Translations under genes and position numbers: made by a program
The notes under the pieces: model-generated
Databases searched by the model: none
Told to the model about the DNA's origin: nothing
Seen by the model: only the letters and a program-made list of their open reading frames with translations
DNA from: CAKZQX01 sp034436755
GTDB taxonomy: Bacteria > Chloroflexota > Chloroflexia > Chloroflexales > Chloroflexaceae
Direction of reading: 5' to 3'
Assembly: GCA_034436755.1 (NCBI GenBank)
Contig: DAOTVB010000105.1
Span: 1-64,000 of the forward strand
Length of the DNA: 64,000 nucleotides
Part shown: in pieces, positions 17,280 to 25,625 of the stretch
Layout of the letters: each line of letters starts with the position of its first letter
How positions within the stretch are numbered: the stretch's first letter is position 1

Positions 17280-18761
17280 TCACAGCCCGGTGGCATCCGC
17301 GCCCAGGATTACGACGATATCGGCACTGCTGATGAGGTTGTTGGGTGGTTGCCCGTTGCGCACCTCGGCCCCGATGGTCTCGGCCACGCGGCGAGCCGTG
17401 ATCGGTTTGCCGGTGACATCGTAGACCACCGTTGTCGGATACTCCCCCGGCGGGGCATTCTCCGGCGGCAGAATAGTAAAACGGGCCTGCTCCAACTGAA
17501 TTGCCGTATCGCCCGCCAGACCGGGAATCGCGGTTCCGTTGAACACCTGCACCGTCGCCTGCTCCGCCTGCTCGCTGGGCCGTGTCAGCCACTGATCGAG
17601 GATGGCGCGCACGCCCGCCGGATCCCAGACCAGGTTTGAGCCGATTTCACTGACGGCAACGGTTTCGGGGGTGATGCGCACCTGGTTGATGCTCTCCGGG
17701 TCCATCCCGGCCGCCAGGATGATGCCGCTCAACAGCACATCTGGCCGGGCAATCGGCATGGTCGTCAGCACTGGCGGGGTTGCTCCTTCCTGGCCTTCGA
17801 TACTCTCCAGGAGTCCCGGAATCGCCGCGACCCGCTCGGGCATACTCTTGGCGCGCAGTTCGGCGACAATCGCGCGGAGCACCTGCTGCTGGCGCTCGGC
17901 GCGCCCGAAGTCACTGTCGGCATGGCGCGTGCGGGCATAGATCAGCGCCGTCGCGCCATTCATGCGCTGCTCCCCCGGCTGAAACTCCACCCGCATAATG
18001 CCAAAATCGTCGGTAGGGTAGGCTTCATCAATAATCAGTTTTGGCACATTCACGGTAATCCCGCCCAGTTCGTCGATCAACCCGGCAAAGCCGTCAAAAT
18101 TCACCTGCGCCGTGTAGTGGACGCGCATCCCCGGCGGCATTTGCAGAAAGTCCTCAACCGTTTCGGCGGCCAGCGCCATTCCCCCCTGCTGCGGCGTTGT
18201 CTCCGGTCCATACAACTCGGCGGCATGATCGTGACCGTACCCGTAGGCAACATTGATCTTGGTGACGCCGATAGTGGGTAGTTCTACCTGCGTATCGCGC
18301 GGAATCGAGAGTAGACTGATCCAGCGCCCGGTTGCGTCAATATGCGCCAGGATCAGGGTATCGCTACGCACGCCCTCCTCGGGATGGTCGGGCCGTTCGT
18401 CCACGCCGATCAGCAGGACATTCGTGCCGCCCAGCAGCGGCGAGGCAATCGGCGGGTTAGGGCGCACCTCATCCACCACAATCGCCTGCGCAACATCGCG
18501 CACCTGCCAGTAGAACAGACCCGCGGCCACCAGGAAGAGCACCAGGGCCACCAGCAAGATCTGCCGCACACGCGGCCAGAGTGGGCGGCGAGTCTTGGGC
18601 TCCGGCGCAGCACGGGGTGGTGCGCGGTGTGGTCGTGGTTCGGTGGGCGGTGCCGGCGCGGCGGGTGGCTGCGCATCTCGCTGCTTCCGCCCCGGCATCA
18701 CAATCGTATCGCCGGTATACGCCCGCCCTGATCGGTTGCGACGCTGATTCCGGTCATCCAT
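17280..18761 (-). CDS. LytR-CpsA-Psr (LCP) family cell-envelope protein with LytR_C domain
   Basis: 493 residues. A cytoplasmic Pro/Arg-rich stretch (PPAAPAPPTEPRPHR) is followed by one membrane segment (ILLVALVLFLVAAGLFYW). The LCP catalytic domain follows (NVLLIGVDERP, RSDTLILAHID, ISLLSIPRDTQVELP, KINVAYGYG), then the C-terminal LytR_C domain (VQVFNGTAIPGLA). LCP enzymes transfer undecaprenyl-linked polymers onto peptidoglycan or other wall acceptors on the outer face of the membrane. The conserved arginines and aspartates (DTLIL, PRDT, ARTRHADSDFGRAERQQ) are present. I set the start at the ATG 18759-18761, which has GGGGGAG upstream and an extended -10 (TGC-TATACT) 43-51 bases before it. 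The reading frame continues further upstream only by overlapping the divergent Uma2 gene. Confidence 0.92.
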   Translation of the reverse strand: MDDRNQRRNRSGRAYTGDTIVMPGRKQRDAQPPAAPAPPTEPRPHRAPPRAAPEPKTRRPLWPRVRQILLVALVLFLVAAGLFYWQVRDVAQAIVVDEVRPNPPIASPLLGGTNVLLIGVDERPDHPEEGVRSDTLILAHIDATGRWISLLSIPRDTQVELPTIGVTKINVAYGYGHDHAAELYGPETTPQQGGMALAAETVEDFLQMPPGMRVHYTAQVNFDGFAGLIDELGGITVNVPKLIIDEAYPTDDFGIMRVEFQPGEQRMNGATALIYARTRHADSDFGRAERQQQVLRAIVAELRAKSMPERVAAIPGLLESIEGQEGATPPVLTTMPIARPDVLLSGIILAAGMDPESINQVRITPETVAVSEIGSNLVWDPAGVRAILDQWLTRPSEQAEQATVQVFNGTAIPGLAGDTAIQLEQARFTILPPENAPPGEYPTTVVYDVTGKPITARRVAETIGAEVRNGQPPNNLISSADIVVILGADATGL

Positions 18762-18803
18762 TGCACTATACTCCCCCTCAGAATCTGCAGAAATATCGCC
18801 TCC

Positions 18804-18812
18804 AGTATAGCA
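18804..18812 (-). promoter_or_regulatory. Extended -10 promoter element of the LCP gene
   Basis: TGC followed by TATACT on the minus strand, 43 bases before the chosen start codon. This supports the short start over the long upstream frame. Confidence 0.45.
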
Positions 18813-18863
18813 GACACGCACTGATGTGGGGATGACGCAACGCTGAATGCCGGCTGTGCGGGG

Positions 18864-18869
18864 TATAAT
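18864..18869 (+). promoter_or_regulatory. -10 element of the first Uma2-family gene
   Basis: A perfect TATAAT. Transcription would begin near 18876, which coincides with an upstream GTG and argues that the ATG at 18948 is the real start codon. Confidence 0.4.
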
Positions 18870-18947
18870 GGATGCGTGCTTCGCATCTATCAGAACTTGC
18901 TGGGGGTTCGTAACTGTGGACATTTCTTGAAAACAGGCGGTGTTGTA

Positions 18948-19595
18948 ATGCCACCCACGACGCTTGAAATAGACATTTCTTCCCTGTCGGTCGTTGCGCC
19001 ACCGGCTGAACCAGTCTGTGTGCCGCATCCAGGGCGACCCTGGACCATCGCTGACCTGTATGCGCTGGCTGACGACGAGAATCGTTATGAACTGGTACGG
19101 GGTGAACTGATGATGATGCGTCCTGCCAGTCCAGTGCAGGAACGGTATGCTGCGCGCCTGGGGGCCGCCCTGAGCGTGTATGTTGATGAGCATGACCTGG
19201 GTGAGGTGTATACAGCCGAACCCGGTTTTATTCTCGCTCCAGAACCGGAGTCGGTCGTGCGCGCGCCCGATCCGGCATTTGTCAGCAAGGAGCGCATTCC
19301 GCCTGCCGACCAGCAACAGGGCTTCTGGGCACTGGCCCCCGATCTGGCGGTGGAAGTTATCTCGCCCTCGGAGACGGCCGAGGATATTCAGATAAAAGTG
19401 CAGGACTATCTGACGGCGGGTACCCGGCTTATCTGGCTGGTTTACCCGCGCACCAGGACGGTGCTGGAGTATCAATCGGCAACCCAGATTCGCCAACTGG
19501 GGCACGACGATAACCTGGAGGGAGGTGTGGTCATTCCCGGCTTCGGATATCCGCTACGCCGGTTGTTTCGGGATGCGGATGCGCAGCGGCAGTGA
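18948..19595 (+). CDS. Uma2-family putative restriction-fold nuclease (DUF820)
   Basis: 215 residues. The segments YELVRGELMMMRPAS, VRAPDPAFVS and APDLAVEVISPSE, then KVQDYL, form the Uma2 pattern. Its Asp ... Glu-x-(Ile/Val) ... Lys residues define a PD-(D/E)XK nuclease fold. The family is highly expanded in Chloroflexota and cyanobacteria and has no firmly established role. The gene stands alone, divergent from the LCP gene. The start was chosen from promoter position; the ribosome site is weak. It is convergent with the kinase gene, with a GTGAGAC-type heptamer array between. Confidence 0.85.
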   Translation: MPPTTLEIDISSLSVVAPPAEPVCVPHPGRPWTIADLYALADDENRYELVRGELMMMRPASPVQERYAARLGAALSVYVDEHDLGEVYTAEPGFILAPEPESVVRAPDPAFVSKERIPPADQQQGFWALAPDLAVEVISPSETAEDIQIKVQDYLTAGTRLIWLVYPRTRTVLEYQSATQIRQLGHDDNLEGGVVIPGFGYPLRRLFRDADAQRQ

Positions 19596-19611
19596 GGCAC
19601 GCAGGATGTCC

Positions 19612-19646
19612 CACGTCTCACGTCTCACGTCTCACGTCTCACGCCG
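19612..19646. repeat. Heptamer array CACGTCT (GTGAGAC-type on minus strand)
   Basis: Four exact units plus one variant. On the minus strand the unit contains TGA, and the kinase gene's stop codon (19632-19634) is inside it. Confidence 0.95.
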
Positions 19647-21053
19647 CAATTGCACCACCACACACCCCGTCATCCAGTCGTGGAAGGCCTGGCGCGTGGC
19701 CGAGAAGTTGGCGAAGAGCAGCGGTACCAGCGCCAGCAGTACCACCACAAGATCAGGGCGGCGAACCAGGCGCAACAGAAACGCCAGCGCGGGCAGGATC
19801 ATTGCCGATGCCAGTCGGTAGATATGCCGCACCAGCGCGTGCCCAAAGCTGATCCGGTTGCCGTACAGGTCCGTCACCGCCAGCCCCAGCAACCGCTTGC
19901 CGACCGTGGCCTGCCAACCTGAACTCTCCAGCAGCGGGTAGTACAACCAGACAACGAGGGCCCCGATCAGCCAGGCCGCGATGGTGGGCAGTAGCCGTAG
20001 CGTCAGCCCGATGACCTCGCCCAGCAGCATGCTGCACACCAGGATGAGCATGCCGTCAACCAGGGAGGCGGCAACCCTGCGCCAGAGGGCCGCATAGGTC
20101 AGGCTATCCGGCAGGGCCGGCGTAAGCACCCGGGTGGTGATCCCCGCGCCGGGGGCGCTGTCCGTTGCCGGTGCGGAGCGGGCGGCGGATTGAGCTTCGC
20201 GGTGGGCGTGGGTCTGCACCAGCTTCCCCGCCGGTTCCGGGATGGCCGGCAGATCGCGGCGCAGCGTGGCAACATCCGGGTAGCGGTCGGCGGGCTGCAT
20301 CGCCAGCAACCGCATCACCACGGCTTCCAACTGCGTGGGTACATCCGGGTTGTGCCGGCGCAGCGGCAGCAGCGTATCCTGGAGCGCGCGCTGGGGCGCT
20401 TCGGGCACCTCGGTGCCGCTCAACAGGGTGTAGAGCGTCGCCCCCAGCGCGTAGAGGTCCGAGCGCACATCGGTGGTGCCCATGCCATACTGCTCCAGCG
20501 GTGCGAAGCCCGGCGTCACCGCCCGCGCTCCGGCGGTAGTCTTCAAGGCCGGGTTGTAGGCTTTCGCCAGCCCAAAATCAACCAGGAAGACCTGACCCTC
20601 CGGCGTGATGCGAATATTGTCCGGCTTGATATCGCGGTGGATGATCGGCGGCACATGGCTGTGCATATACTCCAGCGCATCCAGCAGGGGCGCGAGGATG
20701 GGCATAATTGCTGCGACCTGCATGCGGCCCTGGGGTTGGTGTGCCAGGTGACTGCTCAGATCCTCACCCGGCACATAGTCCATTACCAGATACTGCCTGT
20801 CCTGCTCCATGAAATAGTCGGTTACGGCGGGCAACGCCGGGTGGCGCAGGCCGGCCAGCAGCCGCGCCTCAAACTCGAACTGCTGTGCGGCCTCGGATGA
20901 GTGGTCGAACGTCTCTTTGACGGCAACAGTCGTTTGCAGGCGGCGGTCGTACGCGCGGTAGACGGCTCCAAACCCGCCCTGCCCCAGCAACTGCTCTAGT
21001 TCGTAGCGTCCCTGTAGAATAGTTGTAGTGGATGTCAACGTGGTATCTCTCAT
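19632..21053 (-). CDS. Serine/threonine protein kinase fused to an RDD membrane domain
   Basis: 473 residues. The N-terminal Hanks-type kinase has a P-loop (LLGQGGFGAVYRAYD), the lysine in VAVKET, the catalytic loop IIHRDIKPDN (about residue 140), DFGLAKAY and a PGFAPLEQYG activation segment. The kinase ends near residue 270. A short linker leads to a C-terminal RDD domain of about 150 residues with several membrane segments and WQATVGKRLLGLAV and FGHALVRHIYRL, the conserved Arg/Asp-type positions of RDD proteins. RDD domains occur in membrane proteins, some of them ion or solute transporters; fusion to a kinase suggests a membrane-tethered sensor or regulated channel (inference). ATG with GAGGA upstream. 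The last codons and the TGA stop lie in a heptamer array. Confidence 0.88.
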   Translation of the reverse strand: MRDTTLTSTTTILQGRYELEQLLGQGGFGAVYRAYDRRLQTTVAVKETFDHSSEAAQQFEFEARLLAGLRHPALPAVTDYFMEQDRQYLVMDYVPGEDLSSHLAHQPQGRMQVAAIMPILAPLLDALEYMHSHVPPIIHRDIKPDNIRITPEGQVFLVDFGLAKAYNPALKTTAGARAVTPGFAPLEQYGMGTTDVRSDLYALGATLYTLLSGTEVPEAPQRALQDTLLPLRRHNPDVPTQLEAVVMRLLAMQPADRYPDVATLRRDLPAIPEPAGKLVQTHAHREAQSAARSAPATDSAPGAGITTRVLTPALPDSLTYAALWRRVAASLVDGMLILVCSMLLGEVIGLTLRLLPTIAAWLIGALVVWLYYPLLESSGWQATVGKRLLGLAVTDLYGNRISFGHALVRHIYRLASAMILPALAFLLRLVRRPDLVVVLLALVPLLFANFSATRQAFHDWMTGCVVVQLRRET

Positions 21054-21217
21054 CTGGTCCTCATATCGGACTCATATAGCATTCATTCTGGTGTGGCATG
21101 ATCTATTACGCACCAGACGTACCACATGTTGCGAGTGGTCGTGTGGTAAACATCCCTCATTCCCCCATGTGCAACGGGCGGGCAGGCATGCTCGCCCGTC
21201 GGGTTTGTTTCCCCCCG

Positions 21218-21226
21218 TGCTATAAT
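21218..21226 (+). promoter_or_regulatory. Extended -10 promoter element of the aminotransferase gene
   Basis: TGC followed by a perfect TATAAT about 110 bases before the ATG pair at 21335/21338. Confidence 0.45.
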
Positions 21227-21334
21227 GATCACACTGACTGTTTTTTCCTGGAACCGTTCCATTCTCAACCTGGCTGCCCGTGTTGCAGCGTCGGTCTGGC
21301 CTGTGTGGCACTGTCGGCAGCGGTTGACCTGAGT

Positions 21335-22498
21335 ATGATGCAAAATACTGAGCTTATTTCCATCGAGCAGCGTTATGAGGTGGGCCTCTATCCCAAGCGC
21401 CCGGTTACGATTGTGCAGGGCCGTGGCGCGCGCCTGTGGGATGCCGAGGGGCGGATGTTTATCGACTGCGTGGGCGGGCAGGGTGCGGCCAACCTGGGCC
21501 ATAGCCACCCCGCACTGATTGCCGCCGTGCAGGATCAGGCGGCCCGGCTGATCAGTTGCCCGGAGATCTTCCACAATGATCAGCGGGCCGCCTACCTGGA
21601 GGCGCTGGCGGCCGCACTGCCCTTTCCCGCGCGTATCTTCCTCTGCAACAGCGGGGCGGAGGCGATTGAGGCGAGTCTCAAGTTTGCACGCCTGTTGACG
21701 GGACGCCCGCAGATTGTGGCGACGATGCGCGGCTTTCATGGGCGCACGTTCGGCGCGCTGAGTGCCACCTGGGATGCTAAATATCGCAAACCATTTATGC
21801 CCCTGGTGCCCGAGTTTACGCATGTGCCCTACAACAACCTGGAGGCACTGGCGGAAGCGGTGAATGCGCAGACGGCGGCCGTCCTGCTGGAGCCGGTGCA
21901 GGGCGAGGGCGGGGTGCGTCCCGCCGACGCGGGCTACCTGGAAGGTGCGCGCCGCATCTGTGATGAGCAGGGCGCGCTGCTGCTGCTGGACGAGGTGCAG
22001 ACCGGCTTCGGGCGCACCGGGAAGCTGTTTGCCCTTGAGCATAGCGGCGTGATGCCTGATGTGCTGGCGCTTGCCAAGAGTATTGCGGGGGGCCTGCCGA
22101 TGGGCGCGGTGGTCCTGCATGAGCGGCATGGCACGCTGCCCGGCGGCGCGCATGGCACGACCTTCGGCGGTAATCCGCTGCTCTGTGCGGCGGCGCTTGC
22201 GGCGCTGCGGGTGATGCAGAACGAAGATCTGCCGGGGCAGGCGGCAGAGAAGGGCGCATGGCTGCAGGAGCGCCTGCACGCCCTGGAAGCGCCCCAGGTG
22301 CGCGAGGTGCGCGGGCAGGGCTTGCTCGTGGGCCTGGAACTGAAGCAGCGGGTCCAGCCCTATCTCAGTGCCCTGCTGGAGCGCGGCGTGCTGGCGCTGC
22401 CGGCCGGCCCGAACGTCTTGCGACTGCTGCCACCGCTCGTGATCGCTTATACTGATCTGGAAACGGTCGTAGCCCATTTGGCTGAGATCCTGCGTTAA
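21335..22498 (+). CDS. Class III PLP aminotransferase, acetylornithine/acetyl-lysine type (ArgD/LysJ-like)
   Basis: About 387 residues, the usual length of ArgD-type enzymes. Segments: YPKRPVTIVQGRGARLWDAEG, NLGHSHPALIAAV, FLCNSGAEAIEASLKFAR, MRGFHGRTFGAL, LLLDEVQTGFGRTG and the PLP lysine in LALAKSIAGGLPMGA. ArgD converts N-acetylornithine and 2-oxoglutarate to N-acetylglutamate semialdehyde and glutamate in arginine synthesis; LysJ does the parallel step in alpha-aminoadipate lysine synthesis. No arginine or lysine genes flank it, so the choice is open. The start is one of two adjacent ATGs (21335 or 21338), which have no clear ribosome site but lie at a plausible distance from the extended -10 at 21221. 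A longer upstream frame lacks homology-like sequence. Confidence 0.85.
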   Translation: MMQNTELISIEQRYEVGLYPKRPVTIVQGRGARLWDAEGRMFIDCVGGQGAANLGHSHPALIAAVQDQAARLISCPEIFHNDQRAAYLEALAAALPFPARIFLCNSGAEAIEASLKFARLLTGRPQIVATMRGFHGRTFGALSATWDAKYRKPFMPLVPEFTHVPYNNLEALAEAVNAQTAAVLLEPVQGEGGVRPADAGYLEGARRICDEQGALLLLDEVQTGFGRTGKLFALEHSGVMPDVLALAKSIAGGLPMGAVVLHERHGTLPGGAHGTTFGGNPLLCAAALAALRVMQNEDLPGQAAEKGAWLQERLHALEAPQVREVRGQGLLVGLELKQRVQPYLSALLERGVLALPAGPNVLRLLPPLVIAYTDLETVVAHLAEILR

Positions 22499-22536
22499 TC
22501 TCTACAGCGTGATTGGGAATGCACGCTGAGTGATAG

Positions 22537-22786
22537 GAGTTACGCGGTGAATTTGATGAAGTTTGAGAAATTCATCCGGACATTGCTCCAGGAGTCCCGG
22601 CTTTAGCCTGTTGAGGGCCGTTCACCGGCTGAAGCCGGGACTCCAAAGTCCGGGCTGTATGGTGGTACATGCCGTCCGGTCCTCATATATTCGGATTTTT
22701 TTCAGTGTTCATCAAACAAAGATGGTTCCTTCCGCCCTGCCGGAGGCGAAATACGTTTTCGGGTCAGTGACCGCGTAACTCGTGTA
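22537..22786. repeat. Family-2 element (copy c) interrupted by a family-1 element (copy B)
   Basis: The left end GAGTTACGCGGT (22537-22548) and right end ACCGCGTAACTCGTGTAA (to about 22786) are inverted repeats of family 2. Between them, 22555-22713 is a complete family-1 element: GATGAAGTTTGAG at the left, GTGTTCATC at the right, with inner arms GGAGTCCCGGCT... (from 22591) and its complement (22625-22644). This looks like one element inserted inside another. It fills the 316-bp gap after the aminotransferase gene. Confidence 0.75.
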
Positions 22787-22814
22787 AGTGATAGGCGAAC
22801 TGCCGGGAATGCCA

Positions 22815-23045
22815 TTACCCGGCACTGCGCTGCACCCGCCGTAGCACCCACCTGTCGGCATGCGGCAGGTAGGCCAGATCGAAGATCTGTCCCTCTGCCG
22901 CAACCCGAAAGCCATAGGCATCCGGTTCACGCCAGGTAGAGATGAGTTGCTCAACGGTGTAGGTGCGATCTTCCCAGACAACATGGAGCGGCCGGCCGGG
23001 ATAGGCATGGTCGGCGCGGCAGTGAACATAAATCTCTGGTTGCAT
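22815..23045 (-). CDS. Small hypothetical protein (76 aa)
   Basis: A compact 76-residue protein (MQPEIYVHCRADHAYPGRP... to VLRRVQRSAG) with several Trp, Tyr and Arg residues, an alternating beta-strand-like pattern (PLHVVWEDRTYTVEQLISTWRE) and no membrane segment. I chose the ATG at 23043-23045 with GGAG close upstream; the longer frame to 23126 would overlap the divergent Ppx start region. It recalls short uncharacterised DUF6504-like proteins, but I cannot confirm this. It lies divergently 80 bp from the Ppx/GppA gene. No function is proposed. Confidence 0.6.
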   Translation of the reverse strand: MQPEIYVHCRADHAYPGRPLHVVWEDRTYTVEQLISTWREPDAYGFRVAAEGQIFDLAYLPHADRWVLRRVQRSAG

Positions 23046-23125
23046 AGCTCCATGATACCAGGGACGGCACGCCTTTTGCAATAGACCGCTTATAGAGGCA
23101 AAATTCACAACGTAATGAGGCACCA

Positions 23126-24634
23126 ATGGAAGAGCGCATCGGTATTATTGATCTGGGATCAAACACAACCCGCCTGATCTTGATGGCCTACAAACCGCAT
23201 CTCTGTTTTCGACTGGTTGACGAAGTCAAGGAGACTGTACGCCTGGCGGAGGGGGTGAGTGAGGATCGCATGCTCAAACCCGGCCCAATGCGGCGGGCAG
23301 TTGAGGCGCTCAAAATGTTTTACACCTTCTGTCAGTCCGCCCAGGTAGAGCAGATTGTCCCCGTTGCTACCAGCGCGCTCCGCGAGGCAGCGAATCGTGA
23401 AGAGTTCTTGTTGATGCTGCGGCAGGGGAGTGATCTGGATCTGCGCGTGTTGAGCGGCGAAGAGGAAGCCTATTACGGCTACCTGGGAGCCATCAACTCG
23501 CTCCCGTTCACCGACGGCATTGTCGTGGATATTGGCGGCGGCAGCACCGAGGTGACGGCCGTGCGTGGCCGCGCCTTCAGTACCACATTTTCGCAGCAGG
23601 TGGGCGTTGTGCGCTTTACGGAGCGCTACATCAAGTCGGACCCGATCAGCAAAAAGGAGTTTCGCGCGCTGGAAGAGGGCGCGGTTACAGCCTTTAAGGA
23701 ACTCGATTGGCTCAAGTCGGAGACGGGCCCGACCATGGTGGGGTTGGGGGGAACGGTACGTAACCTGGCGCGGATGGATCAGAAGCGTCGGAAATATCCG
23801 CTTGACCGGCTGCATGGCTATGTGCTCAAACGCCAGGCGCTCGAGGAGATTGTAGATATGCTGCGCCGCAGCAGCCTCAAGGAACGGGAGTCGATCCCAG
23901 GGCTTAGTCGGGACCGCGCTGATGTGATCGTGGCCGGCGCGGTGATCCTGCTTCAACTCATGCAGCAGGGCGGTTTTGAGGAGTTGCTGGTGAGTGGGCA
24001 GGGGTTGCGCGAAGGGCTCTTTTACGACTACTTTCTGCAGGGCCAGCAGGTGCAACTCTTTGATGATAAACGCGGGTTCAGTATCCAGAATCTCGCCAAA
24101 ATCCACAACTATGAGGCGATCCACGCGGCCAAGGTGCGCGAACTTAGCCTGTCTCTGTTTGATCAACTCGAACCGCTGCATGGCTATGGTCGCTGGGAGC
24201 GGGAACTGCTCTCCTATGCGGCCCTCCTCCACGATATCGGCGTTGAGGTGGGCTATTATGATCACCACAAACACTCGGCTTACCTGATCTTCAACTCGGC
24301 GTTGCAGGGCTTTAGCCACCGTGAAGTTGTTTTGCTGGCGTTGCTGACCCGCTACCACCGCAAGGGCTCGGTTGATGTGGACGAGTATCGCATGATCCTG
24401 GCGGACGATGATGAAGAGCGCCTATCCCGCCTGAGTGCGCTGCTGCGTATTTCAGAATATCTGGAGCGCAGCAAGAGCCAGGTTGTCCAAAGCCTGAAGG
24501 TTGAGATTGGCGCGGACGGCGTCCGGGTGCAGGTGCGGGCGGTTGGCGATGCAACGGTTGAGGTGTGGGATGCGAATCGCCGCACACGTCTGTTTGAAAA
24601 AGCCTTTGGACGGAATATCGAGATTGTGATTTAG
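23126..24634 (+). CDS. ppx: Ppx/GppA exopolyphosphatase-family phosphatase
   Basis: 502 residues. Two ASKHA phosphate-binding motifs are clear: IGIIDLGSNTTRLI near the N-terminus and IVVDIGGGSTEVTAV in the middle. PVATSALREAANREEF is the characteristic Ppx/GppA adenine-side segment. The C-terminal third has an HD-like helical domain (LLSYAALLHDIGVEVGYYDHHKHSAYLI) as in long Ppx proteins. The enzyme releases phosphate from long-chain polyphosphate or converts pppGpp to ppGpp; sequence alone does not separate the two. ATG with TGAGG 7 bases upstream. It is convergent with the Uma2 coiled-coil gene, and a 16-bp hairpin lies in between. Confidence 0.88.
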   Translation: MEERIGIIDLGSNTTRLILMAYKPHLCFRLVDEVKETVRLAEGVSEDRMLKPGPMRRAVEALKMFYTFCQSAQVEQIVPVATSALREAANREEFLLMLRQGSDLDLRVLSGEEEAYYGYLGAINSLPFTDGIVVDIGGGSTEVTAVRGRAFSTTFSQQVGVVRFTERYIKSDPISKKEFRALEEGAVTAFKELDWLKSETGPTMVGLGGTVRNLARMDQKRRKYPLDRLHGYVLKRQALEEIVDMLRRSSLKERESIPGLSRDRADVIVAGAVILLQLMQQGGFEELLVSGQGLREGLFYDYFLQGQQVQLFDDKRGFSIQNLAKIHNYEAIHAAKVRELSLSLFDQLEPLHGYGRWERELLSYAALLHDIGVEVGYYDHHKHSAYLIFNSALQGFSHREVVLLALLTRYHRKGSVDVDEYRMILADDDEERLSRLSALLRISEYLERSKSQVVQSLKVEIGADGVRVQVRAVGDATVEVWDANRRTRLFEKAFGRNIEIVI

Positions 24635-24655
24635 GCGCAATGCCCTGGCGCGCAC

Positions 24656-24692
24656 AGAGGCGCATAAGGATCGTACATCCTTATGCGCCTCT
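24656..24692. terminator. 16-bp perfect hairpin between convergent genes
   Basis: Arms 24656-24671 and 24677-24692 (agaggcgcataaggat and its exact complement) with a 5-base loop, 22 bases after the Ppx stop and 37 bases from the Uma2 stop. No long T tract on either side. It is most likely a bidirectional terminator or mRNA-end stabiliser. Confidence 0.65.
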
Positions 24693-24729
24693 GGCGGCTT
24701 TGCGCGAGGCTATTTGCAAGGTTCTGCGG

Positions 24730-25557
24730 TTACGTCTCCTCCCCCCGCAAGCGCTTGAGTTCCGCTTCCATCTCCGCCAGGCGAGCTGCCAGATCATCAG
24801 CGCGCCGGCGTTCGGTATCGGCGCGTTGCTGTTCATTCTCGGCGCGCTGGCGTTCGGCTACGGCCCGCTGATGTTCATTCTCGGCCCGCTGGCGTTCGGC
24901 TTCATCGGGAAGCAGTACCAGGGAGCCATCGCTATGGTAGAAGCGCAGCCAGGTATCTTCCCGTCCCATAAATGTTCCCCGCCAGGGCCCCAGCCAGAGC
25001 CCCAGTTCCTCACTCCAGAGCCGGCCGCGCGTATCCGGCTCGATAGGCAGGTAAGTCCGCCGCTCGATCCGCCAGCCGATGAGCCGTTCCACCTGTGGCG
25101 CAATGCAGAAGTATTCGCCGGTGCGGAACGTTGTTGCGTAAAGCTGTTTCTTATCTTCGAGATCGATCTGCTGTGTGCTGGGGGAGAGTAGTTCAAAAAT
25201 CACGTCCGGGTAGCGCCCCGCCTCATCCCAGACCACCCAGGAGAGCCGCTCGCGTTTGCCGTCTACATTCTTGACAATGAAGACATCCGGCCCCCGGTAG
25301 TCCTGGTTGCGTGCCTGCTGCATACTGAAGTAGACAAACATATTTGCACCAACATAGAAGTCGGTGAGATAGCCACCCCGGAACGCGATATAACTGGCCT
25401 TGATCAGGGTGGCATTGTCGGCATGCCATGGTGATTCCATCTTATCTCCATCGTCATAGGGCAGTTCGTCCTGGGTGGGTGGGAGTTCAATCTCCGGCCA
25501 GGGCTGATCATTCACCGTCCGATTGACCGGCTCAACTGGCGGTGTGGTCGATGGCAT
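24730..25557 (-). CDS. Uma2-family protein with C-terminal coiled coil
   Basis: 275 residues. The Uma2 core shows DVFIVKNVDGKR, DVIFELLSPSTQ and DLEDKKQLYA, giving the Asp ... Glu ... Lys pattern of the PD-(D/E)XK fold. From about residue 215 the chain becomes a strictly heptadic coiled coil built of units such as AERQRAE / NEHQRAV / NEQQRAD, ending in LAARLAEMEAELKRL. The tail suggests oligomerisation. ATG with GAGGGA upstream. Its promoter probably overlaps the divergent one for the DUF3618-like gene (25610-25625). The role of the family is unestablished. Confidence 0.85.
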   Translation of the reverse strand: MPSTTPPVEPVNRTVNDQPWPEIELPPTQDELPYDDGDKMESPWHADNATLIKASYIAFRGGYLTDFYVGANMFVYFSMQQARNQDYRGPDVFIVKNVDGKRERLSWVVWDEAGRYPDVIFELLSPSTQQIDLEDKKQLYATTFRTGEYFCIAPQVERLIGWRIERRTYLPIEPDTRGRLWSEELGLWLGPWRGTFMGREDTWLRFYHSDGSLVLLPDEAERQRAENEHQRAVAERQRAENEQQRADTERRRADDLAARLAEMEAELKRLRGEET

Positions 25558-25609
25558 AGGTTCCCTCTTCCTGCTCTGCGGAATTACGGTTATGTCCGCG
25601 CGCCTCGGT

Positions 25610-25625
25610 TGCTATGATTGTACCA
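25610..25625. promoter_or_regulatory. Overlapping divergent extended -10 elements
   Basis: On the plus strand TGC-TATGAT (25610-25618) faces the DUF3618-like gene. On the minus strand TGG-TACAAT (25617-25625) faces the Uma2 gene. The two -10 hexamers overlap by two bases, so polymerases could not bind both at once. The rest of the 318-bp gap holds nothing I recognise. Confidence 0.45.

Noticed and set aside
18762..19505. N-terminal extension of the LCP protein (248 extra codons)
   Set aside because: It overlaps the divergent Uma2 gene and lacks a ribosome site. The promoter element at 18804-18812 and GGGGGAG support the short start at 18761.
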